Assembly: GCA_910588205.1 (NCBI GenBank)
Contig: CAJUQK010000020.1
Coordinates: 1-43,247 of the forward strand
Direction of reading: 5' to 3'
Source: an uncultured Eggerthellaceae bacterium
GTDB lineage: Bacteria; Actinomycetota; Coriobacteriia; Coriobacteriales; Eggerthellaceae
DNA length: 43,247 nt
Under the pieces are notes generated by a model, which saw nothing but the letters and a program-made list of their open reading frames with translations, did not search any database and was not told the DNA's origin. Position 1 is the stretch's first letter; every line of letters starts with the position of its first letter. Both the position numbers and the translations under genes were made by a program. Positions 38,113-43,247 of the stretch are shown in pieces.

Positions 38113-38203
38113 TGGCGGAGGAGTAGGGATTCGAACCCTAGATGCCCTTTTGGGGCATACTCACTTAGCAGGCGAGCACCTTCGGCCTCTCGGTCACTCC
38201 TCC
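38113..38203 (-). tRNA. tRNA-Ser (anticodon GCU)
   Basis: 91 bases with encoded CCA. Acceptor GGAGGAG/CTCCTCC, T-loop GGTTCGAATCC, anticodon arm CTCGC-CTGCTAA-GTGAG giving GCT, long variable arm (ATGCCCCAAAAGGGCAT) typical for serine. Confidence 0.95.
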
Positions 38204-38375
38204 GCGCCATTGAGCAGTTGCCAATCATACCCGAGCAATGATGACGGTGTCAAACGCATCGTAGAATAGGCAGAGTATATACCGGCATCCTGCAATATAA
38301 TCTGATGCTTGGAAATGATGGCGGAACGGGGAGACAACGCTGCTGAAAGCACAGGACAAACGAAGGGGGAACTGC

Positions 38376-40211
38376 TTGCGTGCCGGAGCCACGTTGCTCA
38401 TCTCTGCGCTCCTTTGCCTCCTGATGCCTGCTTCGGCTTTCGCTGCTCTTGAAGTGGATTCTCTCAAGGCAACGGCTCAGGTTGAGACCGATGGCGCCCT
38501 GCGCATCGTCGAGCAGCGTACCTTCCTCTTCGACGAAGAGCGCTCCATCATCTTGTTACCCTTGAGCGCCATGCAGGCAGACTCCCGGGTCACCGTATCC
38601 TCCATCCGCTATGCTCACGCCACTGCACAAGGGGGCATAGACGGCGACTGGACCACGCTCTCCGAATGTGCTTTCTCGCCGAATATGCGCGAAGCCTATG
38701 AGAGCACCGCAGGTATCAGTGCCAAGGTCTCCGCTTTGGAAGCGAAAGCAGGCAACGGCAGTGAGGCCGCCCTGTTCTCCGGTCTGCCGAAATCCGATTC
38801 GTTTGCGGTGGATGAGCGCGAACGAGGACTGTATCTCTTCTTCACGCCAACGTCTGGTCGTGTCGTATTCGACTACGACTTCACCATCACCAATGATATC
38901 CGCGCTTTCGATGATGTGGCAGAGCTCTACTGGGATTACGTACCTTCTGATGACACCACACGGGTAACCAGTGTGAATGTGGCCGTGCGGCTTCCCTTGC
39001 CTGAGGGCATGGAAGCCGTTGTAGGACAGAACGTGCATGCGTGGGGTCATGGTGCCTCAGGTTCCGTGGATGTGAAGGCGGACGGCACCGTGGTGTATCG
39101 AGCGCCCGAAGTGCGGCCGGGGCAATATGCCCAGGCCCACGTGCTCTTCCCGGTCTCCTGGGTCACCAACCTGCCGCTCAAGGTGCGCCATGCTCATAGC
39201 GGAACGCGTTTGGATGATGCAAGGGCAGAAGAGGAGGCGTGGACCGATACCTGGTCTGCCTGGTTGACCAACTCATTGAGCGTGGACCTGGTCTTCGTGG
39301 GGGTGGGCATCGCCGCCATCGTGGCTGCCGGGGTGCTCTATCTCCTCTTCGGTCGTGAACCGAAGCCCCACCAGGACAGCAGCGCTGCTCCGGATGAATC
39401 CTTCGAAGCCTACGAAGCTCCTGTGGTGGGCAGGTTGCTGAGAGGAGGTCACGGGTCTACGGTCGATCTCGTTGCCTGCCTCATGCAGTTGGCTTCTCGG
39501 GGCGCGCTCCAGATAGATGTCGTAGAGGGCGAAGGCGCGCCCTTGGGTCCCTTAGGACGCGGCTATGAAGATGTGCGCATCAAATCCGGTAGGAAGGCGA
39601 AGGATCTGATCAGCTCGCGGGTTGATCAGGAGCTCTTCCGGCTCCTGTTCGACCGATGGGGCGAGGGCTACATGAGCGTCACCCTAGCTGATATCCAGCG
39701 TGCTGCTCAGGCGGATGTGCCCCGTTATCGCCAGGAGTTGCATGAGTGGTCAGAGGTGCTGGCTCAGTCGGTACGGGAAGCGGGCTTCTTCGACAGGCAG
39801 AGCGCTCGTATCCAGAAGGGTGTCATGATCGCCGGCTGCGTCCTTTGCGCTGGTGCGCTCTTCTTCGGCGTGTGGGGCGGCTCATTCATCCGGGGAACAG
39901 CGCTTTTGGCTGCGGGTCTGACGTGCCTGGTCATCGGCAATTATCTGCGCAGACGCACTTCTCGAGGGGTGCAGGTGGAGGCTTCCGCACGGGTATGGTT
40001 AGACAAGGTCGAAGGGGAAGGTCAGTCCCCCACAGAAACCATGGCTCCTTATCTCCTTGAGCTGGGATATCAGGGCCCTGCCCCCTATGTTCCCCAGAGC
40101 AGCCTCCATGCATTCGCTTCCTTCTGGTTGAATCCTCGCATCGGACGCGGAGGTAAGCCATCGCCTTCCTTCGCCGTACAGCTGGCGCGAAAGCTTGACG
40201 AGTGGGGCTAA
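38376..40211 (+). CDS. DUF2207 membrane protein
   Basis: A 611-residue protein. Signal peptide LLISALLCLLMPASAFAA, then an extracellular beta domain (about 27-285) with VDSLKATAQVETDGALRIVE and TFLFDEERSIILLPL, typical of DUF2207 (PF09972). One membrane helix (VDLVFVGVGIAAIVAAGVLY, about 305-325), a cytoplasmic region with STVDLVACLMQLASRGALQI, and two further helices near 490-525. Start is TTG 38376 with GGGGG six bases upstream. A perfect TATAAT lies at 38296-38301 without a good -35. Function unknown; common in Actinobacteria and Firmicutes. Confidence 0.88.
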   Translation: MRAGATLLISALLCLLMPASAFAALEVDSLKATAQVETDGALRIVEQRTFLFDEERSIILLPLSAMQADSRVTVSSIRYAHATAQGGIDGDWTTLSECAFSPNMREAYESTAGISAKVSALEAKAGNGSEAALFSGLPKSDSFAVDERERGLYLFFTPTSGRVVFDYDFTITNDIRAFDDVAELYWDYVPSDDTTRVTSVNVAVRLPLPEGMEAVVGQNVHAWGHGASGSVDVKADGTVVYRAPEVRPGQYAQAHVLFPVSWVTNLPLKVRHAHSGTRLDDARAEEEAWTDTWSAWLTNSLSVDLVFVGVGIAAIVAAGVLYLLFGREPKPHQDSSAAPDESFEAYEAPVVGRLLRGGHGSTVDLVACLMQLASRGALQIDVVEGEGAPLGPLGRGYEDVRIKSGRKAKDLISSRVDQELFRLLFDRWGEGYMSVTLADIQRAAQADVPRYRQELHEWSEVLAQSVREAGFFDRQSARIQKGVMIAGCVLCAGALFFGVWGGSFIRGTALLAAGLTCLVIGNYLRRRTSRGVQVEASARVWLDKVEGEGQSPTETMAPYLLELGYQGPAPYVPQSSLHAFASFWLNPRIGRGGKPSPSFAVQLARKLDEWG

Positions 40212-40214
40212 GCG

Positions 40215-41150
40215 GTGACTGAGCGAAAGGGTCTTCCCCAGACAGTTTATAAGCTGATGATCGTCGTGGCCACCATGATATGGGGCCTCTCCTTCGTAGT
40301 CATGAAAGACGCAGTGGGTGTGATGCAGCCCTCCTGGCTCATAGGGATCCGCTTCCTCTTGACCACCGTTATCCTGGCGGCAGTCTTCTGGAAGCGCTTG
40401 CGTACCAGCTTCGGACGCCCACTCCTCATAGGTGGCGTGCTCTTAGGGGTGCTGCTCTTCGCGGCCTATTGGACGCAGACCGTCGGACTCAAGTTCACTA
40501 CTCCAGGAAAGAACGCATTCTTGACGGCGGTCTACTGCGTGATCGTGCCCTTCCTGTTCTGGGCGGTGGCGAAACGGCGTCCCACCATCTTCAATCTGTC
40601 TGCTGCGGTGCTTTGCGTGGTGGGGGTTGGTTTCGTATCACTTTCGGGAGATGACCTTTCCATCGGTTTCGGGGATGGGATGACGCTCGTCTGCAGCATC
40701 CTGTTCGCCGCTCATATCGTGGCTACCGCTTTGGTGGCGAAGCATGCAGACATCATGGCACTCACCGTGGTGCAGTTCGCTGTAGGAGGGATCTTGGGCA
40801 TCGGGATCGGCCTGCTGACCGAAACGCCTCCTGATATGACTGCGCTCACCCCCGAATTCCTCTTCAACATGGCCTATCTGGTGATCTTCGCCTCTTGCAT
40901 CGGGTTGGGCTTTCAGAATGCTGCGGTAGCGAAGGTGCCTCCTTCTCAGGCAGCCATCCTGCTCTCCCTGGAATCCGTTTTCGGTGTGCTGTCCAGCGTC
41001 CTTCTCTATGGCGAGCAGCTCACCCTGTCCTTGGGGGCAGGTTTCTTGTTGATCTTCTTCGCTGTGGTCTTGAGTGAAGCCTTCCCTCTGAAGAAGCCGC
41101 CCGAGGAAGTTGACGAAGCCATCACAGAAGATGCCGTAGCCATAGACTGA
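40215..41150 (+). CDS. EamA/DMT-family transporter
   Basis: A 311-residue protein with ten predicted membrane helices in two EamA repeats: MIVVATMIWGLSFVVMKDAV opens the first and ILFAAHIVATALVAK the second; SQAAILLSLESVFGVLSSVL is the conserved end motif of the second repeat. These proteins move amino acids or metabolites; substrate unknown. GTG 40215 begins three bases after the DUF2207 stop, so the two are likely one transcript. Confidence 0.92.
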   Translation: MTERKGLPQTVYKLMIVVATMIWGLSFVVMKDAVGVMQPSWLIGIRFLLTTVILAAVFWKRLRTSFGRPLLIGGVLLGVLLFAAYWTQTVGLKFTTPGKNAFLTAVYCVIVPFLFWAVAKRRPTIFNLSAAVLCVVGVGFVSLSGDDLSIGFGDGMTLVCSILFAAHIVATALVAKHADIMALTVVQFAVGGILGIGIGLLTETPPDMTALTPEFLFNMAYLVIFASCIGLGFQNAAVAKVPPSQAAILLSLESVFGVLSSVLLYGEQLTLSLGAGFLLIFFAVVLSEAFPLKKPPEEVDEAITEDAVAID

Positions 41151-41219
41151 TGCTGTGAGAGGAGCTAGATTTGGACGGAGCCGGATGCGGGATGGCATCC
41201 GTTGATCGAAAGGGAGCAG

Positions 41220-41750
41220 ATGGATCCGAAAGAGCTGGGACATGAGGGTAATATCGTACTGATCGGCATGCCGGGGTCAGGCAAATCCACTATCGGTATC
41301 GTGTTGGCGAAGATCCTGAACTACGATTTCATAGATGTCGACTTGGTGATACAACAGCGCTGCGACAAGACGCTCCAACGTCTGATCGATGGACTCGGTC
41401 CTGCCGGATTCATCCAGGTTGAGAATGAAGTGCTGAAGAGCCTTGATTTTCAGCACACTGTCATCTCTACCGGCGGGAGCGCCGTCTACTCTCATGAAGC
41501 CATCGGCCATCTTTCGCAGGAGGGCGTGATCGTCTACTTGCAGGTGGATCTACCGGAATTGGAGGAGAGGCTCTCTGATTTCACCGAGCGAGGTGTGGTC
41601 ATGCGCCAAGAAGGGGCTATGAGCCTGGAAGCGCTCTATGATGAGCGCGTGCCACTCTATGAGCGCTTCGCTGACGTGACGGTGGATATCAACGGGCTTT
41701 CCATCACCGAGGCGGCGAATGCGGTTCGCTCGGCCCTTCAGCTCGGTTAG
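41220..41750 (+). CDS. Shikimate kinase-like protein (subfamily lacking the FR motif)
   Basis: A 176-residue P-loop kinase. GMPGSGKST (16-24) is Walker A; FIDVD (37-41) supplies the substrate-binding Asp; LYDERVPLYERFAD gives the late Arg of shikimate kinases. However the usual FRxxE is FIQVE (64-68) and GGG is GGS (85-87). A recognisable subfamily of Firmicutes and Actinobacteria shares this form, so the substrate may not be shikimate. ATG 41220 with AAAGGGAG upstream is chosen over TTG 41202. A small hairpin (41182-41201) precedes it. Confidence 0.8.
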   Translation: MDPKELGHEGNIVLIGMPGSGKSTIGIVLAKILNYDFIDVDLVIQQRCDKTLQRLIDGLGPAGFIQVENEVLKSLDFQHTVISTGGSAVYSHEAIGHLSQEGVIVYLQVDLPELEERLSDFTERGVVMRQEGAMSLEALYDERVPLYERFADVTVDINGLSITEAANAVRSALQLG

Positions 41751-42535
41751 GCTTCGCCTAAGAACCGTTCGGCATTTTGGTGTAGCATCATCTCCAGTTC
41801 TTCATCGGAGAAGCCTGCGCTCAGGAACAGATTCAGTTCTTGAGCGGGGAGCCACATGGGGAAATCGCTTCCGAAGAGGATGCGGTCGCAACCATAGAGG
41901 TGGCAGAGCTCTGCCGTGCGGCGCAGGCCCAGAAGCGCCATGGAGCTTGACATGTCCAGGAAGCATTTCTCGTTCTCCAGGTACTCAAGCGCCAGATCGT
42001 AGATGGACCAGCCGCCGAAGTGGGCCGCATCCACCACGAGGTTCGGGAAGGTTCTGAGGATGTTGCGCATCCGGCGAGGGTGAGAGAAGTCGTAGCGATA
42101 GTCTCCGCAGTGCATGATGATGGGTAAGCGTCCCTCTGCTATCTCATAGATGGTCATGAGCCGCGGATCGTCCATGTCCACTCGTTGGGTGTCTGGATGC
42201 AGCTTGATCCCCACGAGTCCTCGAGCGCAGGCACGTTCGATCTCAGCTTCAGGGTCTTCAAGGTCTTGGTGGAGCGTCATGAATCCCGTGAATTCCGGAT
42301 GGTCATCGCAGGTATCAGCGATGAAATCATTGATAGAGCGCACCTGCTCCGGTCGTGTGGCAACGGAATGCACCACAAATCGGCTGATAGGAGTCTCTTC
42401 GCACGCCTTCAGCAGGCCCTCTGCGGTCCCATCAGGAGCGTCCATCTCGATCGCATAGAACTGTCCCACGCCATCCACGGCCTTTGACGCGATCTTCGCT
42501 GGATAGATATGGCAGTGACAGTCTATGACCTTCAT
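41747..42535 (-). CDS. Amidohydrolase family protein
   Basis: A 262-residue TIM-barrel metal hydrolase (Amidohydrolase 2 type). DCHCHIYP gives the HxH metal motif (H7, H9); GIKLHPDTQ a Lys/His; IIMHCGDY and DAAHFGGW further histidines; ILFGSDFP the conserved Asp. Such proteins include decarboxylases and lactone hydrolases; substrate unknown. It converges on the kinase gene with a four-base overlap of stop regions, and its start faces the UspA gene. Confidence 0.9.
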   Translation of the reverse strand: MKVIDCHCHIYPAKIASKAVDGVGQFYAIEMDAPDGTAEGLLKACEETPISRFVVHSVATRPEQVRSINDFIADTCDDHPEFTGFMTLHQDLEDPEAEIERACARGLVGIKLHPDTQRVDMDDPRLMTIYEIAEGRLPIIMHCGDYRYDFSHPRRMRNILRTFPNLVVDAAHFGGWSIYDLALEYLENEKCFLDMSSSMALLGLRRTAELCHLYGCDRILFGSDFPMWLPAQELNLFLSAGFSDEELEMMLHQNAERFLGEA

Positions 42536-42614
42536 GCAACGCCTTCCTCACGGGATCAGGTGCTTTGATGCCTTCGGATATACTTGCGGTGGTCCGAGCG
42601 TTCAAGGAGGCATC

Positions 42615-43094
42615 ATGCTTTACAAGAACATTATGGTAGCGTATGACGGCAGCGAGCCAGCCCAGGAAGCGCTGGTCGTGGCCAAGGATATGATCGGTGA
42701 CGATGAGGGTGCCACCATGCATATCGTCTCCATCGTTCCCATCGGCTCTGCGGGTATCGGGCTTGATTCTCCCATCCAGCCTGTGGTGGGCATGTCCCAG
42801 GTCTACACGGACATGGATACATTCAATACCTTGTTGGAGAACGCTAAGGAAGAGACCATCAAGAACCTGCATGAGGATGTGGATGACATGCTTGATGGCG
42901 TGCGCTGCAAGGTGCAGGTCTCGGCTTACGCTGCCGTGAAGCCAGCCTATGGCATCTGCGAATACGCTGCAGACCACAGCGTTGACATGGTGGTCATGGG
43001 AAGGCGGGGCCTGGGGGCATTCCGGGCCATGCTCGGCAGTGTTAGCTATGCCGTACTACACGAGTGCGACATACCGGTCGTCACCGTTAAGTAG
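42615..43094 (+). CDS. Universal stress protein (UspA family)
   Basis: A 159-residue UspA-domain protein. MLYKNIMVAYDGSEPAQEAL is the classic start; the ATP-binding motif GxxG-x9-GS appears as GRRGLGAFRAMLGSVSYAVL, followed by CDIPVVTVK. It probably binds ATP and dimerises, acting in stress survival. Start ATG 42615 has AAGGAGG seven bases upstream; the longer frame to 42525 overlaps the divergent amidohydrolase. Confidence 0.93.
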   Translation: MLYKNIMVAYDGSEPAQEALVVAKDMIGDDEGATMHIVSIVPIGSAGIGLDSPIQPVVGMSQVYTDMDTFNTLLENAKEETIKNLHEDVDDMLDGVRCKVQVSAYAAVKPAYGICEYAADHSVDMVVMGRRGLGAFRAMLGSVSYAVLHECDIPVVTVK

Positions 43095-43102
43095 ATCCCG
43101 TC

Positions 43103-43130
43103 TTGCAATTCTGTCGAATGCGTGTATCAT
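43103..43130 (+). promoter_or_regulatory. Probable promoter of the initiator tRNA
   Basis: TTGCAA (43103-43108), 16-base spacer, TATCAT (43125-43130), located 40 bases before the tRNA. Good match to sigma-70 elements. Confidence 0.6.
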
Positions 43131-43169
43131 AGAACTCCGCTTGAGGTCCTGAAGCCACAAGCTTGATGA

Positions 43170-43246
43170 TGCGGGGTGGAGCAGTCTGGTAGCTCGCCGG
43201 GCTCATAACCCGGAGGTCGTAGGTTCAAATCCTGCCCCCGCGACCA
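43170..43246 (+). tRNA. Initiator tRNA-fMet (anticodon CAU)
   Basis: 77 bases including CCA. Anticodon loop CTCATAA; three consecutive G-C pairs in the anticodon stem (CCGGG/CCCGG) and a non-Watson-Crick 1:72 position (T opposite G) mark it as the initiator. T-loop GGTTCAAATCC. Confidence 0.93.
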
Positions 43247-43247
43247 A

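Noticed and set aside
1..43247. CRISPR array, rRNA genes or insertion sequences
   Set aside because: No regularly spaced repeats with unique spacers, no rRNA sequence and no transposase were found; the repeats present are short, local or dispersed.

Overview
The window is most of a temperate siphophage prophage (about 1 to 33,225) joined to a stretch of host chromosome (about 33,182 to 43,247). The host looks like a Gram-positive actinobacterium of the class Coriobacteriia. This is an inference from gene content and style: moderately high GC, a DUF2207 membrane protein, an OafA-type acyltransferase with an SGNH domain, and phage proteins resembling those of gut Actinobacteria and Firmicutes. 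The genus cannot be resolved by reading alone. The prophage sits at the 3' end of a tRNA-Ser(UGA) gene. The integrase lies next to that tRNA. The opposite prophage end, with the baseplate, lysis genes and second att site, lies to the left of position 1.

Late region (1 to 16,104, minus strand, read right to left): a fused small/large terminase, portal, a minor capsid protein of the MuF/Phage_min_cap2 type carrying a C-terminal papain-fold toxin domain, a likely immunity gene, a DUF2513 gene and a terminator. Then come a small Cys protein, scaffold, major capsid protein, a tiny Lys/Glu-rich protein, a head-tail connector, three minor capsid/tail completion proteins, a major tail protein with an Ig-like C-terminus, a terminator, tail chaperone, Gp15, tape measure, Dit-like distal tail protein and the start of a Gp37-like tail hub protein.

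Early region (16,220 to 26,031, minus strand): a tightly overlapping operon. It holds a ParB-like protein, a DUF1351 protein, a probable recombination protein, a DUF6291-type replication-region protein with internal iteron-like repeats, an HNH-like protein, a broken adenine methyltransferase, two relatives of a GDTVY-motif family, two apparently intact methyltransferases, small Cys-rich proteins, a Lar-like protein and a DUF4406 protein. It is driven from a control region at 26,056-26,143 that faces a divergent XRE gene.

Control and lysogeny region (26,155 to 33,065): RusA, an AlpA/Xis-like HTH, further XRE proteins and many very small genes. A second, textbook-like genetic switch lies at 30,008-30,158, with two consensus promoters back to back and three evenly spaced operator-like sites. 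A CI-like repressor, two membrane/coiled-coil genes (candidate superinfection exclusion) and a tyrosine integrase follow. The leader of the leftward transcript contains a perfect 22-bp hairpin.

Host region: tRNA-Ser(UGA), tadA, ispE, a small membrane protein, an acyltransferase, a tRNA-Ser(GCU) with a degenerate partial copy nearby, a DUF2207 protein, an EamA transporter, a shikimate kinase-like protein, an amidohydrolase, a universal stress protein and an initiator tRNA-Met.

The most interesting system is the capsid-linked polymorphic toxin with its adjacent putative immunity gene (10,718-12,996). Other notable signals are the early-leader hairpin, a GTGTCGC motif repeated in the gaps between late genes, and the iteron-like repeats inside the replication-region gene.
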